Positions 41,998-50,613 of a stretch of 64,000 nucleotides of DNA are shown here, piece after piece. Every line of letters begins with the position of its first letter. Position 1 is the stretch's first letter. The translations under genes and the position numbers were made by a program. The notes under the pieces are model-generated. The model saw only the letters and a list, made by a program, of their open reading frames with translations, was not told the origin of the DNA and made no database searches. Source of the stretch: Rudanella lutea DSM 19387 (GTDB lineage: Bacteria; Bacteroidota; Bacteroidia; Cytophagales; Spirosomataceae); NCBI RefSeq assembly GCF_000383955.1, contig NZ_KB913013.1:4421694-4485693 (forward strand), given 5' to 3'.

Positions 41998-42182
41998 CGG
42001 TTCGTTCCAGTAGGCAGTTGGTCAATGATGGGCAGCCCGGAACGAATAATGAACTATGATGGGCAGTTGGCTTCGGCGAGGGAGGCCAGCTGCTCATCAG
42101 TAGCTGTTCATGAAGTGTCGTTCGGCAGGCGGGCGATCAGGATCAACCACCAGAGTTAAGTTAAGTACTGTGATATACCCGA

Positions 42183-42218
42183 TTTCAGGCCAGCCAAGCG
42201 AACTCGTCTGGCCTGAAA
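42183..42218 (-). terminator. Hairpin downstream of trxB
   Basis: TTTCAGGCCAG (42183-42193) and CTGGCCTGAAA (42208-42218) form a perfect 11-bp stem 15 bp past the trxB stop. The T-tract is weak, so termination is likely but not certain. Confidence 0.65.
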
Positions 42219-42233
42219 TGTAAAATCCGTAAA

Positions 42234-43202
42234 CTAAGCGACCAGATGCTCCTGCATTTCGAGTGTTACCAGATAACGCTCGGCGTCGAGAGCAGCCATA
42301 CACCCGGTGCCAGCCGCCGTGATGGCTTGCCGGTACACATTGTCTTGGGCATCACCGCAGGCAAATACGCCGGGGATGTTGGTCCGTGTGCTACCTTTCT
42401 CGGTCAGAATGTAGCCATTGCTGTCCATGTCGAGGTAGTTTTTGAAAATATCGGTATTGGGTTTGTGGCCAATAGCTACGAAAAAGCCGGTCACGTCGAG
42501 GGTGCGTTGTTCGCCCGTTACGGTATCCTGAATCAGAATGCCGTTTACCTCCTCGTCACCCAGGACTTCGAGGGTCTCGGTGTTCCAGAGCACTTCAATG
42601 TTGTCTTTCGACAGAACCCGCTGCTGCATGAACCGCGAGGCCCGCATCTGATCGCGCCGAACCAGCATATACACTTTACGGCAGATGTTGGAGAGGTAGC
42701 TGGCTTCTTCGGCCGCGGTGTCGCCCGCGCCTACAATGGCTACGTCCTGATTGCGGAAGAAGAACCCGTCACAAACAGCACACGCTGAAACACCCCGACC
42801 GTTCAGGCGCATCTCGGAGGGAAGGCCCAGCCATTTGGCCGAAGCACCGGTCGAAATAATAATACTGTCGGCCGTGATTTCGTGTTTCTCGTCGACAACC
42901 GCCCGGTGCGGACGTCCGGGGCCGGGGTTGGCTTCAAACTGGACGGAGGTCACCACGCCGTAGCGCACGTCGGAGCCAAACCGGCGAGCTTGTGCTTCGA
43001 GGTCCTGCATCATCTGCGGGCCATTGACACCCTGTGGGTAGCCGGGGAAATTATCGACTTCAGTTGTGATGGTTAATTGGCCACCCGGTTGGGCACCCTG
43101 ATACAATACGGGTTGCATATTGGCCCGTGCGGCATAAATAGCTGCTGTATATCCGGCGGGTCCGGAGCCAATAATAAGGCACTTTACATGTTCGGGAGTC
43201 AT
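42234..43202 (-). CDS. trxB: Thioredoxin-disulfide reductase
   Basis: 322 residues from ATG 43202; a GTG two codons upstream is also possible. The FAD-binding GSGPAG is at residues 12-17, the redox-active CAVC has Cys141 and Cys144, and the NADPH-binding GAGDTAAEEA is near residue 160. The C-terminal GVFACGDAQDNVYRQA is diagnostic. It passes electrons from NADPH to thioredoxin in the cytoplasm. It is encoded alone, with 232 bp of untranslated sequence in front. Confidence 0.96.
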   Translation of the reverse strand: MTPEHVKCLIIGSGPAGYTAAIYAARANMQPVLYQGAQPGGQLTITTEVDNFPGYPQGVNGPQMMQDLEAQARRFGSDVRYGVVTSVQFEANPGPGRPHRAVVDEKHEITADSIIISTGASAKWLGLPSEMRLNGRGVSACAVCDGFFFRNQDVAIVGAGDTAAEEASYLSNICRKVYMLVRRDQMRASRFMQQRVLSKDNIEVLWNTETLEVLGDEEVNGILIQDTVTGEQRTLDVTGFFVAIGHKPNTDIFKNYLDMDSNGYILTEKGSTRTNIPGVFACGDAQDNVYRQAITAAGTGCMAALDAERYLVTLEMQEHLVA

Positions 43203-43441
43203 CGTCACTCAGAAAAGAATGTTGTCAGAATGGATCAGAACAGCCGCTTTTAGTACAAGGCAATGGGTGCCACAAGCTACCGTTCGTAACGACAACATTG
43301 GCAAAGTTCAAAAAAATTCCTCGTGAAACCAAGCAGATTAGTAGAGCAAACCAATCCTTTTATCCTATTTCAGCCTCAGTATCGGGGAGTTAGGGCCGAT
43401 AACCGGGAGAGGATACTCATCCGAGACCGGCTCAAAATCAG

Positions 43442-45436
43442 CTACAGAATACGCCACTCGATCCGGCGGTTCTGGCGTCGGTTTTCGTCGCTGGTATTGG
43501 GTACTAATGGTCGAGTTTTGCCAAATCCGGCCGATTTGATCCGGGTGGGTGCAATGCCAGCTTCGGTCAGGTAGGTGACCACGGTCTGAGCCCGTTTTTT
43601 CGATAAGGTCAGATTGGCCGTAGCATCGCCCTGATCATCGGTATGGCCCGATACTTCGATGGTTACCGTCGGGTTCAGCTTCAGAAAATCCGCCAACCGG
43701 TTTAGCTCCGTTCGTGACTTATCGGCCAGATCGTACCGGCCCGACTCAAAAAACAGGTTGTTGAGTGTCTCCTTGCCTGTAGGGCTGATGGGTTCGAGGG
43801 CTACCGGAAGGGCTACACCACTGCTGGTTTCCTTCGTCTTTTGGGTAAAATCGAACGAAAGACTTTTGAATAGGTAACCGGGGCTGCTCACGTACAGGGC
43901 ATACTCGCCCTCGGTCGGGAGTACAATAGCGTACTGGCCGGTTTGGGCGTCGGACTTGACCCGCGAAATAGTCTGGTTGGTAGCCAGGTCGATCAGCTCA
44001 ACGGTGGCCGTAACCGGTTTCTGGTTTTTGCTGTTGGCCACCACGCCTTTGAGGTAGCTAACCGGTTTTACCCGCTCGCGCAGCGACTCGGGCATGTCGA
44101 ACACGTAAATCCGCGACCGTTGCGAAATGCCCTCTTTCTGTTCCTCGAATGAATAATAAGCCCGTGCTCCGTTGGCCGACACAAACAGCGAAGCCTGATC
44201 CTCAGCCGTATTGATAGGATACCCCAGATTGCCGGGTTGGCTCCAACGCACCGAGGCCGTGGTGACCAGACTGTCGCTCACAAAAAGGTCATAGCCGCCC
44301 ATACCAATGTGCCCTTCCGACGCAAAAAACAGGGTTTGTCCGTTGGCGTGAATAAACGGTGATGCTTCGTTGAAGGTCGTGTTAATGGGTGTGCCCATGT
44401 TGACGGGAGCCAACCAGTTGCCCTGCTCGTCGGCGTCGGTACGCCAGATGTCGCGTTTGCCCTGACCACCGGGCCGGTCTGATACAAAATACAGCCGCCG
44501 ACCATCGGCCGATAAAGCGGGTTGTGATTCGTAATAGCGGCTGTTTACCGTTGGGCCGAGGTTCTGGGGTTCAGACCATTCGTTGCCGGTTCGCCGGGTA
44601 ATGTACAGGTCGCAGCTACCCATCCCTTTACGACCCTGGCAGGCGGCAAACACCAGGGTGCGCCCATCGGCCGAAAGGCTGGGAGTCCCTTCATTGTCGA
44701 CCGTATTGATATTGGGAGATAGCGATACGGGGGGCTGCCAGGTTTCACCGTTGAAGGTGGTCGTAAACAGGTCTTCGTCACCTTCGGGTTTTAAAACCGT
44801 AAACACGAGGGTCTGCTCGTCGGCGGTGAGCACCGGAAAATATTGCGAGGGGGTAGTTTGCAAAGCCGACGAAAGTGGGCGGGGCGTTACGGCCTGTGGG
44901 CGTTGGGTAGCTTCCTGCCCGAAGCGGGCGGTGGCCAACAGCCGCTCTACGCGCAGGGCCTGTGCCGACTGCGGGGCAAACAAGGTCGCATATTTTTCTA
45001 AATAGGGAATCGCTTCGGCGTATCGGCCGAGCCGGAGCAGCAGGTTACTCAACGATTGGTAGGCCGGTGCCGTAGTGGGGGCATCGGGCTGAAGCCGCAC
45101 TGCTTCGCGGTAGGCCAGCAGGGCGGGCTCTACTCGTTTGGTAAACTCGTACAGTTGCCCCAGCTTCAGGTGCGCATCGGCAAAGGAAGGTTCGCGCTTA
45201 ATTGCTTCCTCCATGAACGCAATGGCTTCGGTGGCTTTACGTTCGCCAAAAAGCTTCATCGATTGTTCATAAAGCTGCTTAGTTTTGGGAGCCTGTGCCT
45301 GACAATCAACCGAGACCAACGAACCGATAATGACAATCAGGCACCAGTAAACCCTGATGAATGAGTGACCAGGGGTAACTATCTGGTAAAACCGATCAAC
45401 TGTTCGCTGTTTGCTGTCAGTTGGTCGTTGCCTCAT
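43442..45436 (-). CDS. OmpA-family protein with TPR and WD40-like (PD40) domains
   Basis: 664 residues from ATG 45436. The start overlaps the queE stop as ATGA. A hydrophobic signal (RVYWCLIVIIGSLVSVDCQA) lies about 30 residues in. The order is: TPR repeats (about 45-150), PD40 beta-propeller repeats (NTVDNEGTPSLSADGRTLVF, YYESQPALSADGRRLYFVSD, TFNEASPFIHANGQTLFFAS), a carboxypeptidase-like domain and a C-terminal OmpA domain (TVEVSGHTDDQGDA-like, SKKRAQTVVTYLTEAG, RRIEWRIL). It anchors to peptidoglycan, as T9SS-associated PorE-type proteins do. The first ~18 residues (MRQRPTDSKQRTVDRFYQ) are encoded by 7-bp repeat units, so the original start may have been further downstream. Confidence 0.88.
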   Translation of the reverse strand: MRQRPTDSKQRTVDRFYQIVTPGHSFIRVYWCLIVIIGSLVSVDCQAQAPKTKQLYEQSMKLFGERKATEAIAFMEEAIKREPSFADAHLKLGQLYEFTKRVEPALLAYREAVRLQPDAPTTAPAYQSLSNLLLRLGRYAEAIPYLEKYATLFAPQSAQALRVERLLATARFGQEATQRPQAVTPRPLSSALQTTPSQYFPVLTADEQTLVFTVLKPEGDEDLFTTTFNGETWQPPVSLSPNINTVDNEGTPSLSADGRTLVFAACQGRKGMGSCDLYITRRTGNEWSEPQNLGPTVNSRYYESQPALSADGRRLYFVSDRPGGQGKRDIWRTDADEQGNWLAPVNMGTPINTTFNEASPFIHANGQTLFFASEGHIGMGGYDLFVSDSLVTTASVRWSQPGNLGYPINTAEDQASLFVSANGARAYYSFEEQKEGISQRSRIYVFDMPESLRERVKPVSYLKGVVANSKNQKPVTATVELIDLATNQTISRVKSDAQTGQYAIVLPTEGEYALYVSSPGYLFKSLSFDFTQKTKETSSGVALPVALEPISPTGKETLNNLFFESGRYDLADKSRTELNRLADFLKLNPTVTIEVSGHTDDQGDATANLTLSKKRAQTVVTYLTEAGIAPTRIKSAGFGKTRPLVPNTSDENRRQNRRIEWRIL
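45397..45436. repeat. Solitary heptad repeat arm at an operon junction
   Basis: On the minus strand the units are CAACGAC, CAACTGA, CAGCAAA, CAGCGAA, CAGTTGA, the same consensus as the arms at 14684 and 32576. It begins right after the queE stop and encodes the N-terminus of the OmpA/PD40 protein. No partner arm is found nearby. Confidence 0.65.
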
Positions 45437-46068
45437 GGAATATCCATGTACTTGTGGGTTTGCAACGATACCTGCCATTGCGGATTACTTTTTACGTACT
45501 CAACGATGAGCGGCAGCATTTCTTTTGTTCGGCTCCATTCGGTTTGCAAAAACAGCCGACAATCGGGGCGGAGGTAGGGTACAAACGACTCCGCAAAGGC
45601 AAAATCCGACTGGTTATAGATAATCACTTTTAATTCGTCGGCTTGCTCATAAATGGCGGGATTGGGCTTTTTGAACTTCTTCGGTGAGAAGCAAATCCAG
45701 TCCCAGCTACCGGTTACGGCCTCGCACACCCCCGAAGTTTCGATGTTCGTTTTGAACCCGGCCGCCTGCAAGGCCAGCGTAAGGTCGGTAAGATCGTGCA
45801 TGAGGGGTTCGCCACCCGTGATAACGGCCATACGGCCGGGGTGGGCAGCCGCTTCGGCCACAATCTGATGGATAGACTGATGTGGGTGGGCGTTTACATC
45901 CCACGACTCTTTCACGTCGCACCAGTGGCAACCCACATCGCAGCCCCCCAGTCGGATAAAGTATGCCGCCCGGCCGCTGTGTGCTCCTTCGCCCTGTAGG
46001 GTGTAAAAAGCTTCCATTACGGGTAGGGTGGTGGTTGATATAATTGGTTGATTGAGTGTCGTATTCAT
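45433..46068 (-). CDS. queE: 7-carboxy-7-deazaguanine synthase (radical SAM)
   Basis: 211 residues from ATG 46068. The radical SAM cluster motif is in CDVGCHWC (C-x3-C-x2-C), with the N-terminal EAFYTLQGEGAHSGRAAYFI and the GGEPL motif (TGGEPLMHD) following. It makes CDG from carboxytetrahydropterin in the queuosine/7-deazaguanine pathway. It overlaps the OmpA-family gene by 4 bp (ATGA), so translational coupling is likely although the functions are unrelated. A TATCTTTG box lies just upstream. Confidence 0.94.
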   Translation of the reverse strand: MNTTLNQPIISTTTLPVMEAFYTLQGEGAHSGRAAYFIRLGGCDVGCHWCDVKESWDVNAHPHQSIHQIVAEAAAHPGRMAVITGGEPLMHDLTDLTLALQAAGFKTNIETSGVCEAVTGSWDWICFSPKKFKKPNPAIYEQADELKVIIYNQSDFAFAESFVPYLRPDCRLFLQTEWSRTKEMLPLIVEYVKSNPQWQVSLQTHKYMDIP

Positions 46069-46072
46069 CGGG

Positions 46073-46080
46073 CAAAGATA
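46073..46080 (-). promoter_or_regulatory. Candidate -7 box of queE
   Basis: On the minus strand TATCTTTG, only 4 bp from the queE start codon, so the transcript would be nearly leaderless. No -33 TTG is visible. Confidence 0.4.
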
Positions 46081-46163
46081 CGGATTATGGGCGAGCCGGT
46101 TGAGGTAGACCGGCAAGGTAAACACACTTCAGACGGTTTTTCAGACCATCTATCCAATTCCGG

Positions 46164-46194
46164 TTGACTATCTGGACTAGCCTCTTTAGCTTTG
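46164..46194 (+). promoter_or_regulatory. Promoter of the lipoprotein gene at 46243
   Basis: TTG (46164-46166), 20 bp spacing, TAGCTTTG (46187-46194). Confidence 0.6.
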
Positions 46195-46242
46195 GTAAGT
46201 ACAACTAATAGAAGTGAACCAATAGCAACAACAAATACGGTC

Positions 46243-47031
46243 ATGAAACGAAATGCCTGGGTACTATACGCGGCTCTGGGAGTGGTCAGTGCGCTGGGAC
46301 TAAGTGGATGCGCATCGAGCAAATACCTGCAACTTACCCCCGTGACAGGCGATGTGGCGCATGTTGAAGGGCGTATGGTGACAAAGGCCGAGGTGGATAG
46401 CCTGGTTGTGGTGGCTTCGTTTGAACGCGAAGACATGGAATACCTGGCTATGGATATTGAAATCAAAAACAAATCGAGCCGGCCGGTGCGTGTTGACCCG
46501 GTCAACTTTAGGTACGTAGCCCTTACCGCGAGCGAAGATACCCTCCGCGAGTCGCACAACCCGGCATTGGCGGTGGCCCGCACAGCCGCCGATCCAACGG
46601 TTGAGGGAGAGCGGGTAAAGAGTAAAGTAGCCCGCGAAGAACGACGCCTGAAAACGGCCCGTATCATCAATACGGTGTTGCTGGTGGCGACTGTAGCCAG
46701 TGATATCTCGTCATCGACGCGCCGACAGTCGGTCGAGAGTAGATTTCAAAACCGCGTGGCTCACAACAATGCGTACCAACTAATTCAGGCCAAGCGGGTG
46801 ATTGATCACGGGGTATTTGCCGACCGGATGCAGCAATACGGTTTTGAAACCTACCGCTGGAGCGAATTGGCCCTGCAACGGACGTACATTGAACCGGGCG
46901 AATCGGTACGTGGATTCGTCTATCTGCCCAAAGCAAATGCAGCCCAGTTTATTCGGCTAAACTACCCGGTTTCGGAGCAGAGTCATGTTTCGCTCGTGTT
47001 CAGCCAGGAAATGGTGAGCCGAAAACGATAA
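46243..47031 (+). CDS. Lipoprotein of unknown function
   Basis: 262 residues from ATG 46243, chosen for the lipoprotein signal MKRNAWVLYAALGVVSALGL ending in SGCASS. A beta-rich domain (VVVASFEREDMEYLAMDIEI, KSSRPVRVDPVNFRYVAL) reads like an Ig-like or NEAT-like sandwich. It is followed by a helical segment (RRLKTARIINTVLLVATVAS) and a second beta domain (EPGESVRGFVYLPKANAA) typical of DUF-type envelope proteins. I do not recognise the family. It is divergent from queE. Confidence 0.75.
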   Translation: MKRNAWVLYAALGVVSALGLSGCASSKYLQLTPVTGDVAHVEGRMVTKAEVDSLVVVASFEREDMEYLAMDIEIKNKSSRPVRVDPVNFRYVALTASEDTLRESHNPALAVARTAADPTVEGERVKSKVAREERRLKTARIINTVLLVATVASDISSSTRRQSVESRFQNRVAHNNAYQLIQAKRVIDHGVFADRMQQYGFETYRWSELALQRTYIEPGESVRGFVYLPKANAAQFIRLNYPVSEQSHVSLVFSQEMVSRKR

Positions 47032-47040
47032 CCGAGGGTA

Positions 47041-47137
47041 TAAGTGAATGAACAATGTAAAATGAATGCCTGAATTACCCACTCACAGCCAGTCCTTTAA
47101 TCATACATTTCACATTGTTCATTATACATTAATTCAG
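47041..47137. repeat. Heptad inverted repeat upstream of a true terminator
   Basis: Left arm, about 47043-47078, with units AATGAAC, AATGTAA, AATGAAT. Right arm, about 47100-47137, with units CATACAT, TTCACAT, TGTTCAT, TATACAT. The core AATGAACAATGT pairs with ACATTGTTCATT. It begins about 12 bp after the stop codon. Confidence 0.75.
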
Positions 47138-47152
47138 TCTAAGCACTTAAAG

Positions 47153-47199
47153 ACAGCGGGCGCGTCGGTGGTTATGTACCGACGCGCCCGCTGTTTTTG
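47153..47199 (+). terminator. Intrinsic terminator of the lipoprotein gene
   Basis: A perfect 17-bp G/C-rich stem, 47153-47169 with 47178-47194, has an 8-nt loop and TTTTTG after it. Confidence 0.94.
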
Positions 47200-47212
47200 C
47201 GGTATTGTGTAC

Positions 47213-48871
47213 TTAAAATACGCGCTCACCACCTACCCAGGTCTGTAGCACCTTGGTTTGGCGCAATTCGGGAGCAGGGGCTTTCATGATGTCTTTGTTG
47301 AGTACCACAAAGTCGGCTTGCTTACCGGGGGCGATGCTACCGCGCATCTGGTCTTCAAAGTTGGCGTAGGCCGCCCAGCGAGTCATAGCCAGCAGAGCCG
47401 ATTGGCGGTCAACTGCGTTTTCGGGCTGGTAGCCACCCGCCGGGAAATTTTTGGCATCCTGCCGGGCCGTGGCCGAGTGGAAGCCAAACAAAGGGTTGAC
47501 TGCCTCGACCGGGAAATCGCTGCCAAATGCAATTACATTGTTTTGTTTCATCAGATCTTTGAAGGCATAGGCGCCTTTTACCCGCACCGGCCCGAGCCGT
47601 TCGGCGGCCCAATACATATCGGAGGTAGCATGGGTGGGTTGTACCGACGGAATCACCGAGTACCGATTGAATTTCCAGACATCTTCGGGCGATACCACCT
47701 GTGCGTGCTCGATGCGCCAGCGACGGTCGTTTTTGGTTTTCAGGAGTTTGCCGTACAGGTCCAGAATAAGGTGGTTGGCCGAGTCGCCGATACAGTGCGT
47801 GTTGGCCTGAAACCCGCTACCCGCCAGCTGAGTCAGAATCCGCTCCAGCTCGGCGGGGCTAAGGAGCAGAAAGCCGGTGGTTTCGGGCCGGTCGCTGTAG
47901 GGCTTGCGCAGGCAGGCACCACGTGAGCCGAGGGCCCCGTCGGCGTACAGCTTAAACGACCGAACGGTGAGCCGGTCGGTTTGGTACGGTCCTTTTTTGA
48001 GGTAATAATCGATGTTGGGCAGGCCGAGCGAGATCATGGCGTAATCGCGGATCTTCAGTTTGCCTTCTTTCTGCAACCGCTCAATCAATTCAATGTCGTT
48101 ACGGTTCAGGCCCGCATCCGACACCGACGTAAGGCCGTACGAGAAACACATTTTCTGAGCCGCCAGCAGCATTCGCTCTTTGTCCTGATCGTCGGGTTGC
48201 GGAATTACCCGCCGAACCATCTGCATGGCGTTATCGACCAAAACACCCGTGGGCTGCCCCTGGGCATCGAGCACCACTTCGCCCCCGGCGAGTTTGCTGC
48301 CGCCCGTAATCTGGGCCAGTCGGAGGGCCTTGCTGTTGACGAGCAGGGCGTGCCCATCAACCCGGGTCAGGGCCACCGGGATGTTCGGGAAAGCGGCATC
48401 GAGCAGGGCCTTTGTGGGGAAACCCCGCACGGGGGAGTCGGTAGCGGGCCAGTCGTTCTGATCCCACCCCCGACCAATGATCCACATGGCCTGCGGGTTT
48501 TTCTCGCCAAACGCTTTCAGCCGCTGTACTACTTCGGCGTATGACCCGGCCCCGACCAGATCGGCCTGATCGAGCATTTGGCCCAGGCCCATAAAGTGCG
48601 AATGCGGGTCGAAGAAACCCGGATACACCGGTTGACCGCCCAGATCGGCAGTGCTGTCGGCGGTGTATTGTTTGGCCAGTTCGTCGGCAGACCCAACCGC
48701 CAGAAATTTCCCGTCTTTAACGACAAAGGCGTTGGCGGTCGAAAAGGCCGAGTCGGCGGTGTAAATGGTGGCATTTGTTACCAGTAAATCGGCTGATTGC
48801 CGTTGCTGACAGCCGACCAGCAAGAGGCCGGCAAACGCAGATGCGAGAGATACGGAAGAGCGTACGCGCAT
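47213..48871 (-). CDS. Amidohydrolase-family lipoprotein (YtcJ-like)
   Basis: 552 residues from ATG 48871, chosen for the lipoprotein signal SVSLASAFAGLLLVGC. The metal-dependent amidohydrolase fold shows GFFDPHSHFMG (His-x-His), VDGHALLVNS, RIEHAQVVSPEDV and FGSDFPVEAVNPLFGFHSA (catalytic Asp in GSD). This subgroup resembles YtcJ-type N-acyl or deformylase-like amidohydrolases; the substrate is unknown. The signal places it outside the cytoplasm. It is divergent from the tolC gene. Confidence 0.9.
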   Translation of the reverse strand: MRVRSSVSLASAFAGLLLVGCQQRQSADLLVTNATIYTADSAFSTANAFVVKDGKFLAVGSADELAKQYTADSTADLGGQPVYPGFFDPHSHFMGLGQMLDQADLVGAGSYAEVVQRLKAFGEKNPQAMWIIGRGWDQNDWPATDSPVRGFPTKALLDAAFPNIPVALTRVDGHALLVNSKALRLAQITGGSKLAGGEVVLDAQGQPTGVLVDNAMQMVRRVIPQPDDQDKERMLLAAQKMCFSYGLTSVSDAGLNRNDIELIERLQKEGKLKIRDYAMISLGLPNIDYYLKKGPYQTDRLTVRSFKLYADGALGSRGACLRKPYSDRPETTGFLLLSPAELERILTQLAGSGFQANTHCIGDSANHLILDLYGKLLKTKNDRRWRIEHAQVVSPEDVWKFNRYSVIPSVQPTHATSDMYWAAERLGPVRVKGAYAFKDLMKQNNVIAFGSDFPVEAVNPLFGFHSATARQDAKNFPAGGYQPENAVDRQSALLAMTRWAAYANFEDQMRGSIAPGKQADFVVLNKDIMKAPAPELRQTKVLQTWVGGERVF

Positions 48872-49024
48872 GATGTTGATTAAGTAGGTCGCAATTATAC
48901 GGCACTTTTCGACAACGGAGCGACTTATAGTCGTTAGGTTTGTGAATCTTGCTTTCGTCGGTGTATTAAGGCAGTTTGTCGATTGGTATCTATACGCAAT
49001 AGAGGAGTAAACCTGTCTAAACAC

Positions 49025-49032
49025 TAATTTTG
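49025..49032 (+). promoter_or_regulatory. Candidate -7 box of the TolC gene
   Basis: TAATTTTG (TAnnTTTG) 28 bp before the ATG at 49060. No -33 TTG is seen at the right distance. Confidence 0.45.
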
Positions 49033-49059
49033 ACTTTCATACGCGCATTTCCCCATTTT

Positions 49060-50478
49060 ATGAGATACTGCTCTTTTCTGGTTTGTTTTTTCCTCTCGTT
49101 CCAGGTACTTGCCCAGCAGCCCACCCGCCCCACGACAACCACACAACCGCAAACCGATACGCCCACTTCGCCCGTTCAGCGGGCCCTACAACGCACGGTA
49201 ACGCTGGCCAATTTACCCCAGAAAGGTAGTTTGCTTTCATTGTCGGAAGTGGTGTCGTCTGCCGTTGCCAACAACTATCAAATTCGGGTGAACCGCTCAC
49301 AGGAGCTGATTGCCCAAAATAACAATACAAAAGGTTTTGCCGGGTTTTATCCTACGGTGAATTTTACGTTTCAGAACAACCTGCTGGTGCAGAATCTGCG
49401 GCAGGATTTCTTTAACTTCAATGTTCCTCCACAACGGCTCTATGGTGTTGTTAACCGAAATGCCACCGTTGGGCCTGCGGCTACGTACACTGTGTTCAAT
49501 GGATTTGGCCGCGAAGCTACCCTTGCCCGGCTCGGCCAGCTGGTACGGGTGGCCGAAGTAAATACCCGCGCCAATATTGAGCTGACCATTGCCGACGCCA
49601 CTACGGCTTACTACGACGTAGTGCGGCAGCTTCAGCGTTTGATTGCGTTCCAGCAGGCGTTGGATATCTCCCGCGAACGACTCGAACTCGCACGGGCCAC
49701 CTACGAGGTCGGGACGCGGTCGAAGGTTGATTTTCTGAGTGCACAGGTCGACTACAATGCTGATAGTGCCGCCTTGATGACGCAGCAACTGAATCTGCGC
49801 AACGCTAAAGTGGTGTTGAATACGTTGCTGGTACGCGAATTAGATACGGAATTTGCCGTACGGGATACCATTCTGGTACGCTCTGATCTGTCGTTGCCCG
49901 ACCTGCGCGAGTCGCTCAAACAGCAGAATCCACAATTGGCAGCTGCCGTACTGAATCAGCGTCTGGCAGCTATTGATGTACGTTTGGCCCGAGCCCAGCA
50001 GTATCCTCAGGTTGATTTGCTGGGCGGATATAGTTTTTTGCCTACTGACAACCAGGCTGGCTTCGGAACGCGCCGAGGCCGCAACGAAACGTATTCGTTG
50101 GGAATTCGGATGGTGTTGCCGTTGTACAATGGCGGAAACCTGAAACGTCAGCTTGCCAATGCCCGGATCAACGAACAGATCACCGCCGATCAGACCGCTA
50201 ACCAGCAATTACAGCTCATGTCGGCGCTTGAGCAGTCGTATCAGCAATACCGCAACAGCCTCGCTCAACTCCAACTGGAAGTGCAGAATTATCAGATTGC
50301 TCTTCAGAACGTTGATATCGCCTACGACCGCTACCGGATTGGGAACTCTACGTTTGTCGAGTTTCGGGATGTACAGCGCAATGCACTCACGGCCCAGACG
50401 CGCCTAATTGATGCCTCCTTCAACGCTAAGTCGGCCGAGATAGAACTGCTCCGTCTGAGCAGCACCATAACCAAGTAA
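49060..50478 (+). CDS. TolC family outer-membrane efflux protein
   Basis: 472 residues from ATG 49060, which begins the signal peptide MRYCSFLVCFFLSFQVLAQ. The body is two OEP-type repeats: SLSEVVSSAVANNYQIRVNRS and the FAGFYPTVNFTF strand, and in the second half LRESLKQQNPQLAAAVLNQR and ARAQQYPQVDLLGGYSFL. Long coiled helices follow. It forms a trimeric channel for a tripartite pump or a type I secretion system. No inner-membrane pump or periplasmic adaptor is adjacent. A long hairpin terminator follows. Confidence 0.92.
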   Translation: MRYCSFLVCFFLSFQVLAQQPTRPTTTTQPQTDTPTSPVQRALQRTVTLANLPQKGSLLSLSEVVSSAVANNYQIRVNRSQELIAQNNNTKGFAGFYPTVNFTFQNNLLVQNLRQDFFNFNVPPQRLYGVVNRNATVGPAATYTVFNGFGREATLARLGQLVRVAEVNTRANIELTIADATTAYYDVVRQLQRLIAFQQALDISRERLELARATYEVGTRSKVDFLSAQVDYNADSAALMTQQLNLRNAKVVLNTLLVRELDTEFAVRDTILVRSDLSLPDLRESLKQQNPQLAAAVLNQRLAAIDVRLARAQQYPQVDLLGGYSFLPTDNQAGFGTRRGRNETYSLGIRMVLPLYNGGNLKRQLANARINEQITADQTANQQLQLMSALEQSYQQYRNSLAQLQLEVQNYQIALQNVDIAYDRYRIGNSTFVEFRDVQRNALTAQTRLIDASFNAKSAEIELLRLSSTITK

Positions 50479-50494
50479 TCGTTTCTGCGTTTAT

Positions 50495-50583
50495 AAAATC
50501 GTAACCAGACTAAGGGAGCGGAGGGGCTGCGAAGCCACAATGTCCGATTTCTTCAGTCCGGTTACGATTTTTTCGTTTACCCC
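50495..50583 (+). terminator. Terminator of the TolC gene
   Basis: AAAATCGTAACC (50495-50506) pairs with GGTTACGATTTT (50570-50581), separated by about 63 nt, and runs on as TT. The bend is longer than usual for a terminator. Confidence 0.7.
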
Positions 50584-50613
50584 GTAGGCCGGTGCTAACC
50601 TATCGCAGATACC

